DNA of 64,000 bases from Methylobacterium sp. 10 (GTDB lineage: Bacteria > Pseudomonadota > Alphaproteobacteria > Rhizobiales > Beijerinckiaceae), in NCBI RefSeq assembly GCF_000519085.1, contig NZ_KI912577.1, forward strand, positions 1,741,331 to 1,805,330, given 5' to 3'. The notes beneath the pieces were generated by a model. It saw only the letters and a program-made list of their open reading frames with translations, was not told the DNA's origin and ran no database searches. Shown here piece after piece: positions 55,408 through 64,000 of the stretch; position 1 is the stretch's first letter; each line of letters begins with the position of its first letter. Made by a program: the position numbers and the translations under genes.

Positions 55408-56409
55408 TTAGAGAAAAACAACCTTGAGTATAGATGCGCCGAGGGCAACAAGTCCGAAAAGCAGCGCGCAGGCGATGCGATAAAGGGCCAGCGCCCGCTC
55501 CACATCTTGAAGGCCCGCCTCGGCCCGGCCATCGCCCATCCAGGTATCGTCCACGATCTCGGCGCCGTACATGCGTGGCCCTGCCAGACGCAGGCCGAGC
55601 GCGCCCGCCATCGCCGCCTCGGGCCAGCCGGCATTGGGTGAGCGGTGCCGGCTCGCGTCGCGCCGGACGGCGCGGAACGCCTCTGCCGCTGATGTGCCGG
55701 GATGGAGGAGGGAGGCCGCCATGATCAACCCCGCCGAGAGCCGCGAGGCCGGGAGGTTGACGAGATCGTCGAGGCGGGCCGCGGCCCAGCCATAGGCTTC
55801 GTGCCGGGGAGTGCGGTGGCCGATCATGCTGTCGGCGGTGTTGACTGCCTTGTAGAGCGCTCCTCCCGGCAAGCCGCCGATCCCGATCCAGAATGCCGGG
55901 GCGACGATGCCGTCGGAGAAATTCTCCGACAGGCTTTCGATGGCGGCGCGGCAGATGCCGGCCTCGTCGAGGCTGTCAGGGTTGCGCCCGACGATCATCG
56001 AGACCTCGCGTCGCCCGCCCGCCAACCCCTCGGCACGCAGGCCCATGGCGACGCGGGCTACATGGTCGTGGAGACTGCGCTGCGCCGGCAGGCTCGCGCA
56101 GGCGAGGCCGAGGAGCAGCATCGCGGGGAGATGACCCGCAGTGGCGGCGAGCGCCGTCCCCGCGACGGACACCGCTCCGACCGTCCCCAGAAGGATGAGG
56201 AGGCCGAGGATCCCGGCCGCGCGCCGCCGTCCCCCGCTGCCCGTGTTAAGGGTCCGGTCGAGCCCGCCGATCAGGTGGCCGATCCAGGTGACAGGATGGC
56301 CCAGCGCCCTGTAGAGCCGGTCCGGATAGCCAGCCGCGGCCTCGATAGCGAGGGCGAGACCCAGCACTACGAGCGTATCCGGCGGATGGGCGAGGGCGGT
56401 CCAGATCAT
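55408..56409 (-). CDS. cobD: Adenosylcobinamide-phosphate synthase (CobD/CbiB)
   Basis: The 333-residue membrane protein has four to five helices and the CbiB hallmarks LYRALGHPVTWIGHLI, IVGRNPDSLDEAGICRAAIE and ESLSENFSDGIVAPAFW, then YKAVNTADSMIGHR. It joins (R)-1-aminopropan-2-ol phosphate to adenosylcobyric acid. It is divergent from cobC, whose product supplies the aminopropanol phosphate. Confidence 0.94.
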   Translation of the reverse strand: MIWTALAHPPDTLVVLGLALAIEAAAGYPDRLYRALGHPVTWIGHLIGGLDRTLNTGSGGRRRAAGILGLLILLGTVGAVSVAGTALAATAGHLPAMLLLGLACASLPAQRSLHDHVARVAMGLRAEGLAGGRREVSMIVGRNPDSLDEAGICRAAIESLSENFSDGIVAPAFWIGIGGLPGGALYKAVNTADSMIGHRTPRHEAYGWAAARLDDLVNLPASRLSAGLIMAASLLHPGTSAAEAFRAVRRDASRHRSPNAGWPEAAMAGALGLRLAGPRMYGAEIVDDTWMGDGRAEAGLQDVERALALYRIACALLFGLVALGASILKVVFL

Positions 56410-56453
56410 CTGTTCGGGATTGGGGTTCGGTGCGGCAGGGTGATGGGAGCGCG

Positions 56454-57473
56454 ATGAGCGGGACGGAGGAGGCGAGCGAGCGGGTCCGGCCCATCGCTCA
56501 TGGGGGCGATCTCGATGCCGCCCAGGTGCTGTTTCCGCACGCCGAGCAGCCCTGGATCGACCTTTCCACCGGGATCAATCCGGTCCCGTATCCCTGTCCG
56601 ACGCTGGAGGCCAGCGCGTTCCGGCGACTTCCCTCCCGCGCCGACCTGAAGGCCCTGTGTGCCGCCGCCGCCCTTGCCTATGGCGTCACGGATCCGGCCC
56701 AGGTCGCGGCGGCACCCGGCACGCAGATCCTCATTGAGACCCTGCCGCGCCTGAGGCCGCCGTCGCGCGTGGCCGTCATCGGTCCAACCTACGGCGAGCA
56801 TGAGGCGGCATGGCTTCGGGGCGGCCATGCGGTGACGATGGTGACCGATCCGGCGCAGGCTGGGGAAGTGGACGTCGTCGTCGTGGTCAACCCGAACAAT
56901 CCTGATGGCCGGACCTGGGAGGCCTCCACGCTCCTCGACCTCGCGGGGCGGCTCGCCCGGCGCGGAGGCTGGCTCGTCGTGGACGAGGCCTTCATCGACC
57001 TCGAAGCGGTGGAATCCCTCGCACCGCGAGCAGGTCCCGGTCTCGTGGTGTTGCGCTCCTTCGGCAAGACCTATGGCCTCGCCGGCATCCGTCTCGGCTT
57101 CGCCCTTGCCGAGCCGGCGCTCGCCCTCCGGATCGGCGCGGCGCTCGGACCCTGGGCGGTGCCGGGACCGGCGCTCGCCATCGGCCGGGCGGCGTTGTAC
57201 GATGGGGCCTGGCTGCGGGAGGCGGCCATCGATCGTCACGCCGACGCGCTGCGCCTTGATCGGCTGATCGCCTGCCGGGGAGGGCGCATCGTCGGCGGCA
57301 CCTGCCTGTTCCGCACGGCCGCGTTCGACGCCGCGCCCGACCTGTTCCAGCGCCTCGGCGAGGCCGGAATCTATGTCCGGCGGTTCGAGGCGAACCCGCA
57401 CTGGCTGCGCTTCGGCCTGCCGGCGGACAAGGGCGAATGGTGCCGCCTGTCCCGCGTCCTCAAAGCCGCATGA
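56454..57473 (+). CDS. cobC: CobC, threonine-phosphate decarboxylase-type PLP enzyme
   Basis: The 339-residue class I/II aminotransferase-fold enzyme has WIDLSTGINPVPYP, VVNPNNPDGRTW, VVDEAFIDL and the PLP lysine Lys205 in SFGKTYGLAGIRLGF. In this pathway CobC is held to make aminopropanol phosphate from threonine phosphate. The ATG at 56454 has GGGAG upstream; an in-frame GTG at 56430 is less likely. The stop abuts the stop of the MFS gene. Confidence 0.92.
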   Translation: MSGTEEASERVRPIAHGGDLDAAQVLFPHAEQPWIDLSTGINPVPYPCPTLEASAFRRLPSRADLKALCAAAALAYGVTDPAQVAAAPGTQILIETLPRLRPPSRVAVIGPTYGEHEAAWLRGGHAVTMVTDPAQAGEVDVVVVVNPNNPDGRTWEASTLLDLAGRLARRGGWLVVDEAFIDLEAVESLAPRAGPGLVVLRSFGKTYGLAGIRLGFALAEPALALRIGAALGPWAVPGPALAIGRAALYDGAWLREAAIDRHADALRLDRLIACRGGRIVGGTCLFRTAAFDAAPDLFQRLGEAGIYVRRFEANPHWLRFGLPADKGEWCRLSRVLKAA

Positions 57474-58661
57474 TCAGACGGGCTTCGTCCGCGACTGGTC
57501 GAAGATCGCCACGAGGAGGCCCCCGCCCGAGAGCAGGGCGCCGACTGCGCAAACGCCGGGCCACCCCGCCATCAGGAACGCCTGCGAGCCGGCAAAGGCC
57601 CCGAGTGCCCCGAACACGAACATCACCGTGAACAGCACTGTGTTGACCCGGCCCCTGGCACCGGGAACGAGGGCGTAGGCTCGGGTCTGGTTGGCGATGA
57701 GCGCGCCATTGAGGCCGATATCGATGAGGAGGACGCCGATGGCCACGGCCACCAGCGAGACCTCGCCCCCGAGCCACAGCACGAGGAACGAGGCCAGGAC
57801 GAGGGCGCCACCGGTGACGACCACCGGCCGGGCGCCCTTCCTGTCGGTGTAGCGCCCAGAGAGGGGGGCGACGAAGGCGCCGCAGACCCCGATCACCCCG
57901 AACAGGCCGGCGCCGGCGGCGGTGAGATCGAAGGGCGGGGCCTCGACCAAGAGGGCCAGCGTCGCCCAGAATGCATTGAAGCTCGCGAACAGCAGGCCCT
58001 GCGAGAGGCTGGCGTTGCGCAGGATCGGCTGCGTCTTCACGAGGTGCAGGATCGACAGCATCAGCGCGCGGTAGCGCAACGGCTTGGTCTGCTTGGTCTT
58101 CGGCAGGGTCGTGGCCGCCACGGCGGCGATGACCAGGGCCACGACAGCGGCGGCGAAGAACACCGCGCGCCAGCCGAAATGTGCGCCCACGAAGCCGCTC
58201 ACCGTCCGGGCGAGGAGGATGCCGGTGAGGAGACCCGTCATCACCTGCCCGACCATCCGGCCCCGGCTCTCGTCCGGCGCGAGTTCGGCGGCGAAGGGGA
58301 CCGCCTGCTGCGCGGCCGAGGAGAGGAACCCGATGAGGAGGCAGGCGACAGTCAGGAAGGCGATGTTCGGCGCCAGGGCGGCGCCGAGGAGCGCCACGCT
58401 CAGGCCGAGCAATTGCGCCACGATGAGCGTCCGTCTCGGCCACGCATCTCCGAGGGGCACGAGGCCGAGAATGCCGAGGCCGTAGCCCACCAGGCACGCG
58501 GTGGGAACGAGGAGCGCGGCGCGCTCGCCGAACTCGCTTACCAGAACCGCGAGGAGGGGCTGGTTATAATAGATGTTGGCGACGGCGCCGCCGGCGATCA
58601 GAGTCAGGCCGAAGCGCGCCCTGGCGGTGAATCCATGGCCGGAACCGGTATCGGGTTGCAT
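57474..58661 (-). CDS. MFS transporter, DHA1 family
   Basis: The 395-residue protein has 12 predicted helices, beginning LTLIAGGAVANIYYNQPLLAVL, with PLGDAWPRRTLIVAQL as motif-A region and GYGLGILGLVP. It resembles YnfM/YdhP-type drug:H+ antiporters. The substrate is unknown. The start at 58661 gives the usual N-terminus; the frame stays open to 59069 but that part is not protein-like. Confidence 0.85.
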   Translation of the reverse strand: MQPDTGSGHGFTARARFGLTLIAGGAVANIYYNQPLLAVLVSEFGERAALLVPTACLVGYGLGILGLVPLGDAWPRRTLIVAQLLGLSVALLGAALAPNIAFLTVACLLIGFLSSAAQQAVPFAAELAPDESRGRMVGQVMTGLLTGILLARTVSGFVGAHFGWRAVFFAAAVVALVIAAVAATTLPKTKQTKPLRYRALMLSILHLVKTQPILRNASLSQGLLFASFNAFWATLALLVEAPPFDLTAAGAGLFGVIGVCGAFVAPLSGRYTDRKGARPVVVTGGALVLASFLVLWLGGEVSLVAVAIGVLLIDIGLNGALIANQTRAYALVPGARGRVNTVLFTVMFVFGALGAFAGSQAFLMAGWPGVCAVGALLSGGGLLVAIFDQSRTKPV

Positions 58662-59036
58662 GGTCACGCTCGCACCGGAAGGGTGCCGCCCGTCGCGCCA
58701 GGCCAACGGAAAAACAATGAACTGTTCGTCATCCGATGGGACGGTTCCGTGAGCGACGGGATGGCCGCGCCTCCGGTTAGGGGCGGCGGCGCGCGGGTGC
58801 AACCCGCGGGCGCGCGAAATGGTCCCATGTCGGAGAGCGGGCCGTGATGGGCCGCTGCCTTCCATCGGATGCCTCGATCCCCATATACGGATCGTTATGG
58901 GATAAAGACTTGGCGCGTCTCCGTGGCGAACTCCCGCTTGGCAGGAGCCAAGTCGTTCTGCCACACTCTCGACTGTCGAGACGAGTCGGTCTTCAAGTCC
59001 CGGGGACGCCACCGCGTATCGACAACGGAGTTTGGA
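58662..59036. other. Intergenic stretch upstream of the MFS gene
   Basis: About 375 bases with no recognisable gene. It should hold the promoter of the minus-strand MFS gene and that of the small ORF at 59037. No strong repeat or RNA structure was noticed. Confidence 0.45.
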
Positions 59037-59231
59037 ATGCCGAATTACCGAGTCAGCTTCGCCAAGCAAATTCTCGGCGTGCCGTTCACGATCGGATGCG
59101 TCGAGATTTCACGGGCGCGTGATCCTCGCCGGGCTCAACGCGCAGCGGAGCTCCGTTTCGCGCGCCAGCATGGTGTCGAGGATTGGCGCGAACGGGCCGA
59201 TCGTGTTGCCATCGAGGCCGCTCAAGGCTGA
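59037..59231 (+). CDS. Small basic conserved-looking protein, unknown function
   Basis: A 64-residue protein starting MPNYRVSFAKQILGVPF, followed by TIGCVEISRARDPRRAQRAAELRF and a charged helix. ACGGAG lies 7 bases upstream of the ATG. The composition (mixed strands then a basic helix) is protein-like, unlike the frames around it, and I believe similar short proteins occur in Methylobacterium. No function is known. Confidence 0.55.
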   Translation: MPNYRVSFAKQILGVPFTIGCVEISRARDPRRAQRAAELRFARQHGVEDWRERADRVAIEAAQG

Positions 59232-59455
59232 CACATCAGGTTATCGTCCCTGTAAGTGGGTGTCGGACTTCGGGAAACACGGTTTCTAGTCATCGCCCCG
59301 TTTTATCCATTCCGCCGCGTCTGCGGCATGGTTCCACGGTCAAGGCCCTGGCTCTCGGACGTCCCGCGTCATAGACTATGGCGCATACGCGTTGCGTTCC
59401 GCCGGATCGGCAACACGCGGAACCTGTGACAGGGTCAAGGAGCAGGCGGCGAGAC

Positions 59456-60862
59456 ATGGCGGCGATCTCGTTTTTCGGCGACCTGCTTCAGACCATCAGC
59501 GACCGTGGTCGCGATCTCATCGGAATCGGCCGCGGCGACCTCGCCTCCAAGGCCAATGCGCATGAGCTCATCAAGCTCTGCGAGGATCTGATCTCCCGGC
59601 GCGGCGAGGCGTCGGGCGTGGCGCTCGCCCGCCTGATCCTGGAGCGCTACGCTAGCCTCGCGCGGGCCGAACGGCTCGTCTTCCTGCAGGGGATCGCCAC
59701 CGTCTTCGGTGCCGATCACGAGGTGGTGGATGAGGCCATCGCCGCCTACCGCCGGGATCCGACCCGTGCCGCCCTCGGCGTGCTACACGAGGCGGCCGAG
59801 CCGCGCAGCCAGGAACTCATCCGCCGGCTCAACCTCGCCCGCAATGGCACCCTCGCTTTGGTGCGGATGCGGGAGGATCTCTTCGTCCTGCGCAAGGACC
59901 TGCGCGGGAACGAGGCGGACCCCGACCTTGTCGATGCCGTCGACAGCCTCGACAGCGATTTCGAGCACCTGTTCGCGTCATGGTTCAACCGCGGGTTCCT
60001 GGTGCTGCGCCACATCGACTGGACCACGCCGGCCCATATCCTTGAGAAGATCATCCGCTACGAGGCGGTGCACGAGATCGCGGGATGGGACGAGTTGCGC
60101 CGACGCATCGAACCAACGGACCGACGCTGCTTCGCCTTCTTCCATCCCGCCTTGCAGGACGAGCCGCTGATCTTCGTCGAGGTGGCGCTCACGGGCGGCA
60201 TCGCACCGGCCATCGCGCCGATCCTGGCGCATGGGCGCGAGCCTCTGCCCACTCGGGCCGCCACCACCGCAATCTTCTATTCGATCTCGAACTGCCAGAA
60301 GGGCCTTGCCGGCGTCACGTTCGGCAATTTCCTGATCAAGCAGGTGGTGGAGGATCTCGCCCGCGAGATCCCGAGCCTCAAGACCTTCGTCACACTTTCG
60401 CCGGTCCCCGGCTTTTCGGCCTGGCTCGACCGTGAGCGCCGCTCCGATGCGCCCCAGGGACTGACCCGTGACGATATCGAGGCTCTGCGGGCCATCGACG
60501 AGCCGGGCTGGCACGTCGACAAGGCGAAGTCCGATGCGGTGAAGAAGGCCATGATCCCGGCGGCCGCCGCCTATTTCCTGCGGGCGAAGAACGAGCGCGG
60601 CAAGCCCCTCGACCCGGTGGCGCGGTTCCACCTCGGCAACGGCGCGCGGCTGGAGCGACTCAACTTCCTCGGCGACGTCTCGCCCAAGGGGCTCGCCCAG
60701 TCGCGTGGGCTGATGGTCAATTATCTCTATGATCTCTCGGCCATCGAAAAGAATCACGAGACCTATGCCAATCTCGGCACCGTGGCGGCGTCGAGCACTG
60801 TGAGCCGCGAACTGAGGTCCAACCTGCCGCCGATTCGCGCCGTCGCCCTTGCAGAGGCTTGA
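59456..60862 (+). CDS. matA: Malonyl-CoA decarboxylase
   Basis: The 468-residue protein has the MCD helical N-terminus and the catalytic GNAT-like domain with CFAFFHPALQDEPLIFVEVAL in two blocks, FVTLSPVPGFSAWL (Ser of the proposed Ser-His pair) and VARFHLGNGARLERLN (His). It converts malonyl-CoA to acetyl-CoA and CO2. The start at 59456 (MAAISFFGDLL) is preferred over upstream codons that read poorly. It pairs with matB 54 bases downstream. Confidence 0.93.
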   Translation: MAAISFFGDLLQTISDRGRDLIGIGRGDLASKANAHELIKLCEDLISRRGEASGVALARLILERYASLARAERLVFLQGIATVFGADHEVVDEAIAAYRRDPTRAALGVLHEAAEPRSQELIRRLNLARNGTLALVRMREDLFVLRKDLRGNEADPDLVDAVDSLDSDFEHLFASWFNRGFLVLRHIDWTTPAHILEKIIRYEAVHEIAGWDELRRRIEPTDRRCFAFFHPALQDEPLIFVEVALTGGIAPAIAPILAHGREPLPTRAATTAIFYSISNCQKGLAGVTFGNFLIKQVVEDLAREIPSLKTFVTLSPVPGFSAWLDRERRSDAPQGLTRDDIEALRAIDEPGWHVDKAKSDAVKKAMIPAAAAYFLRAKNERGKPLDPVARFHLGNGARLERLNFLGDVSPKGLAQSRGLMVNYLYDLSAIEKNHETYANLGTVAASSTVSRELRSNLPPIRAVALAEA

Positions 60863-60916
60863 TTTCGGGGCGTCGTCCGGCCACGGCTGTCGGTTCGATC
60901 ACGGTTGGACGACGTC

Positions 60917-62437
60917 ATGCGTAACCATCTCTTCGACCTCATTCGGGCGAGCCTGCCCGCCGATCCCGCCGCCCGGACATTCATCGAGACCGGCGACGGC
61001 GCGCGGATCACCTATGCCGACATGCTCCACCGCTCGGCCGCTTATGCCTCCGCCCTTACGGCGCTCGGGGTGAAGACAGGCGACCGCGTGGCCGTCCAGG
61101 TCGAGAAAAGCGCCGAGGTGGTGTTCCTCTATCTCGGCGCCGTTCGCGCCGGCGCCGTCTTCCTGCCGCTCAACACCGCCTACACGGCCCCGGAGATCGC
61201 GTATTTCCTCTCGGATGCCGAGCCGACCCTGTTCGTCTGCGATCCCGCCCGGCTCGCCGCGCTTGAGGCGGTCGCTGCCGAGGCGAAAGTGCCCGCTCTG
61301 CGCACCCTCGACGGGGCGGGGCGCGGCAGCATGGCGGAGGCGGCGGACGCGGCCAGCACCGAATTCACCGATGTAGAGCGCGGCCCCGACGATCTCGCGG
61401 CGATCCTCTACACCTCCGGCACCACCGGGCGTTCCAAGGGCGCCATGCTCAGCCATGACAATCTCGCTTCCAACGCCGTGACGTTGGTGAAGGCCTGGCG
61501 CTTCACTGCCGACGACGTGCTGATCCACGCTTTGCCGGTGTTCCACACCCATGGGCTGTTCGTGGCCACCAACATCGTGCTGCTCGCCGGTGCCACCGCG
61601 ATCTTCCTGCCGAGATTCGACCCGAAGCAGGTGCTCCCGCTGCTTGCACGGGCCACCGCGATGATGGGTGTGCCGACCTTCTACACCCGTCTTCTCCGGG
61701 AGCCCGGCCTGAACCCGGAGGCGGTGGCAACGATCCGACTGTTCGTTTCCGGCTCGGCGCCGCTCCTCGCCGAGACGCACCGGGAGTGGCAGGCCCGCAC
61801 CGGCCACGCCATCCTCGAACGCTACGGCATGACCGAGACCAACATGAACACCTCCAACCCCTATGACGGCGAGCGCATCGCCGGCACGGTGGGCATGCCG
61901 CTTCCGGGCGTGGCGCTCAGAGTGGTCGATCCCGAGACCGGGCGGGCGCTGCCCGCCGATGCGGTGGGGATGATCGAGGTGAAGGGGCCGAACGTGTTCC
62001 AGGGCTATTGGCGCATGCGCGAGAAGACGGCGGCCGAGTTCAAGGCGGATGGGTTCTTCATCACCGGCGATCTCGGCAAGGTCGACGAGCGCGGCTACGT
62101 CCATATCGTCGGGCGCGGCAAGGATCTCATCATCACCGGCGGCTACAACGTCTACCCGAAGGAAGTGGAGAACGAGATCGACGCGCTGCCGGGTGTGGTC
62201 GAATCCGCCGTGATCGGCCTCGCCCATGCCGATTTCGGCGAGGGCGTCACGGCCATCGTCGTCGCCCGCCCGGATGCGCCGGGGGAGAGGGAGATCCTGA
62301 GTATCCTCGAGGGGCGTCTCGCGCGGTTCAAATGCCCCAAGCGCGTCCTCTTCGCTGACGAGCTGCCGCGCAATGCCATGGGCAAGGTGCAGAAGAATCT
62401 CCTGCGCGAGGAGCATGCCGGGCTCTATCGGTCCTGA
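60917..62437 (+). CDS. matB: Malonyl-CoA synthetase MatB
   Basis: The 506-residue adenylate-forming enzyme has the P-loop YTSGTTGRSKGAM near residue 165, YGMTETNMNTSNPY, GRGKDLIITGGYNVYPKEVE and the C-terminal catalytic Lys in NAMGKVQK. The combination with MCD and the MatB-type A5 motif indicates malonate as substrate. ATG 60917 gives the family length; a TTG at 60905 is also in frame. Together with MCD it converts malonate to acetyl-CoA. Confidence 0.92.
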   Translation: MRNHLFDLIRASLPADPAARTFIETGDGARITYADMLHRSAAYASALTALGVKTGDRVAVQVEKSAEVVFLYLGAVRAGAVFLPLNTAYTAPEIAYFLSDAEPTLFVCDPARLAALEAVAAEAKVPALRTLDGAGRGSMAEAADAASTEFTDVERGPDDLAAILYTSGTTGRSKGAMLSHDNLASNAVTLVKAWRFTADDVLIHALPVFHTHGLFVATNIVLLAGATAIFLPRFDPKQVLPLLARATAMMGVPTFYTRLLREPGLNPEAVATIRLFVSGSAPLLAETHREWQARTGHAILERYGMTETNMNTSNPYDGERIAGTVGMPLPGVALRVVDPETGRALPADAVGMIEVKGPNVFQGYWRMREKTAAEFKADGFFITGDLGKVDERGYVHIVGRGKDLIITGGYNVYPKEVENEIDALPGVVESAVIGLAHADFGEGVTAIVVARPDAPGEREILSILEGRLARFKCPKRVLFADELPRNAMGKVQKNLLREEHAGLYRS

Positions 62438-62524
62438 AGGCCAGGGCGACGGAACGCTTTGGCGGGACGGCGGTTCTCGTCATCGAACGGCCAAGCTCGC
62501 GCCGTCTCCCTCCCGGTTGCCGTC

Positions 62525-63679
62525 ATGCCTTCGTCTCAGCCTCAACATCCCGAGCCCGGGGAGTCGGGCTCTTCCCAGTCCCTGGCCTGGACCCTGGCCA
62601 TGGGGGCGGCCCTCGTCGCCCTGTCGCTGGCGCCCCGGTCGCGCCGCCGGACGCAGGACGCGGGCGAACCCGCGTCGCGCCGCGACGAGGGCGCCCGCTC
62701 GCATAGCGGGCGCAGCGCCGAATGGGTGGCAGCCACACAGGTCCATCGCGGCAGGGCGGCGGGCAGCCCCACCGAGATCACCCGCGCCGGTTGGAAGGAC
62801 ATCGCCGTCCGCGTCTACCTGGAATTCAACAAGGACCGCGTGCTCGCTGTCGCCGCCGGGGTCACGTTCTTCACCCTGCTGTCGCTGTTTCCGGCCATCG
62901 CCGCCCTGGTCTCCTGCTATGGGCTCGTGGCCGATGTGGGCGCGATCAACGAGCACCTCTCCAGCATGCGGGGGGTGCTACCTTCCAGCGCCATCGACAT
63001 CATCGGCGAACAGGTGAAGCGGATCGCCGCCAAGGACAACGGCACCCTGGGCCTGACCTTCTTCTCCAGCCTCGTCCTCTCGCTCTGGAGTGCCAACGCC
63101 GCCATGAAGGCGATGTTCGATGCGCTCAACGTCGTCTACGAGGAACAGGAGAAGCGCTCCTTCGTGATGCTGAACCTGCGCTCCCTGACCTTCACCGTCG
63201 GGGCGCTCCTCTTCACCATCCTGGCGCTCACCAGCATCGTCGTGCTGCCGGTCGTGTTCAATTTCTTCGGTTTCGGGCAGGGCGCCCGGCTGATCGCCCT
63301 GTTGCGCTGGCCATTCCTTCTCGTCGTCCTTCTCGGAGGCCTCTCGCTGCTCTACCGCTATGGCCCGAGCCGTGAGCGGCCGCGCTGGCGCTGGGTCGGT
63401 ACGGGCGGCGCCGTCGCCGGCCTGCTCTGGCTCGCTGCCTCGATCCTGTTCTCCTGGTACGTCGCCAGCTTCGGCAATTACAACGAGACCTACGGTTCCC
63501 TCGGCGCCGCCATCGGCTTCATGACGTGGATCTGGATCTCCACCACGATCGTGCTCCTGGGCGCCGAGATCAATGCGGAGATGGAGCACCAGACCGCACG
63601 CGACACAACCACCGGCCCGGAAAAGCCCATGGGCGAGCGCGAGGCGCGGATGGCCGATACGATCGGCGCGGCGGCGTGA
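62525..63679 (+). CDS. YihY/BrkB-family membrane protein
   Basis: The 384-residue protein has a long charged N-terminal region (about residues 35-95) and then six helices of the YihY family: RVLAVAAGVTFFTLLSLFPA, LSLWSANAAMKAMFDALNVVY and GSLGAAIGFMTWIWISTTIV, with LGAEINAEMEHQ at the end. The function of the family is unknown despite the name ribonuclease BN, which was an error. The start at 62525 is chosen as the first ATG after a poorly coded stretch. Confidence 0.87.
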   Translation: MPSSQPQHPEPGESGSSQSLAWTLAMGAALVALSLAPRSRRRTQDAGEPASRRDEGARSHSGRSAEWVAATQVHRGRAAGSPTEITRAGWKDIAVRVYLEFNKDRVLAVAAGVTFFTLLSLFPAIAALVSCYGLVADVGAINEHLSSMRGVLPSSAIDIIGEQVKRIAAKDNGTLGLTFFSSLVLSLWSANAAMKAMFDALNVVYEEQEKRSFVMLNLRSLTFTVGALLFTILALTSIVVLPVVFNFFGFGQGARLIALLRWPFLLVVLLGGLSLLYRYGPSRERPRWRWVGTGGAVAGLLWLAASILFSWYVASFGNYNETYGSLGAAIGFMTWIWISTTIVLLGAEINAEMEHQTARDTTTGPEKPMGEREARMADTIGAAA

Positions 63680-63743
63680 CAGGGTGCCGTATGCCCCTGG
63701 AATGCCTATCTCTCCGGAATATCCCGAAGAACCGGAGGCGACC

Positions 63744-64000
63744 ATGAGCGAGACCGAGGCAGACATTGGCCAGCGCACCGAGGCCGAGTGGCGCGAGATC
63801 CTGACGCCGGACCAGTACCGGGTCCTGCGCGAGCATGGCACGGAGCGGGCCGGGACGAGCTGCCTCAACGCCGAGAAGCGGCCCGGCACGTTCCACTGCG
63901 CGGGCTGCGATGCGCCGCTGTTCGAGAACACCACCAAGTTCGAGTCCGGCACCGGCTGGCCGAGCTTCTTCGATCCTCTCGACGGCGCGGTGGAGACGAA
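63744..64000 (+). CDS. msrB: Peptide-methionine (R)-S-oxide reductase, 5' part
   Basis: The first 85 codons of MsrB: WREILTPDQYRVLREHGTE, then the zinc-binding CAGCDAPLF and FESGTGWPSFFDPL. It reduces methionine-R-sulfoxide in oxidised proteins. GGAGG lies 6 bases before the ATG. The gene runs off the window end, so the catalytic Cys and the second CxxC pair are not visible. Confidence 0.93.
   Translation, partial: MSETEADIGQRTEAEWREILTPDQYRVLREHGTERAGTSCLNAEKRPGTFHCAGCDAPLFENTTKFESGTGWPSFFDPLDGAVET

Overview
The window is about 64 kb of GC-rich chromosome. Gene content and style (rcdA, C-type L31, MEKHLA protein, type-B PutA, an aerobic cob cluster, an iron-sulfur bacterial cryptochrome, ZnuBC/Zur) point to an alphaproteobacterium of the Hyphomicrobiales, most likely Methylobacterium/Methylorubrum. 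This is inferred from remembered family resemblance, not from a search. No rRNA, tRNA, CRISPR array, insertion sequence or prophage was seen. The window ends inside msrB.

Layout. 1-6.7 kb: rcdA and rpmE converge on a perfect hairpin terminator, followed by an ABCB-type exporter and dnaE. 6.7-9.0 kb: a divergent HxlR regulator/SDR pair, a VanZ-like membrane protein and a MEKHLA protein. 9.1-18.1 kb: a REP-like palindrome running into the putA stop codon, putA, chaC, a lipoprotein, recO, parC, a small membrane protein and infA. 18.5-22.6 kb: an orphan branched-chain amino-acid-type binding protein, then a tightly coupled four-gene molybdo-enzyme maturation operon (split XdhC, a MoCF-domain protein and a MocA-type nucleotidyltransferase). 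22.6-26.1 kb: two divergent gene pairs, formyltransferase-DUF2256 and SDR-FeS cryptochrome/(6-4) photolyase. 26-30.3 kb: an outer-membrane-like protein, ExoD and a zinc-uptake locus with a candidate Zur box and a 43-residue membrane ORF in front of znuC. 30.3-34 kb: a polyprenyl-phosphate sugar transferase, an ABM-fold monooxygenase, a Cro/CI regulator, and two stretches without recognisable genes.

34-57.5 kb is a cobalamin locus. On the minus strand, read from the riboswitch: cbtB, cbtA, a DUF1636 protein, cobW, a DUF4349-like lipoprotein, cobN, cobG, cobH, cobI, cobJ. cobL, cobE, cobM and cobB follow in the same direction after a single inverted gene, cobK. On the plus strand: cobP(U), cobO, a secreted protein of unknown function, cobQ and an MFS transporter. 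Further on, cobD(cbiB) and cobC diverge. A cobalamin riboswitch lies directly upstream of cbtB, so it should switch off the presumed cobalt importer and everything co-transcribed with it when B12 is plentiful. Together the genes cover most of the aerobic route from precorrin-2 to GDP-cobinamide. cobA, cobF, cobS/cobT (chelatase partners), cobV and the lower-ligand genes are not in the window.

The last part carries a DHA1-type MFS transporter, a small conserved-looking ORF, a malonate-utilisation pair (malonyl-CoA decarboxylase and MatB), a YihY family protein and the start of msrB. The least explained parts are the cryptochrome/formyltransferase/DUF2256 module and the lipoprotein translationally embedded in the cob operon.
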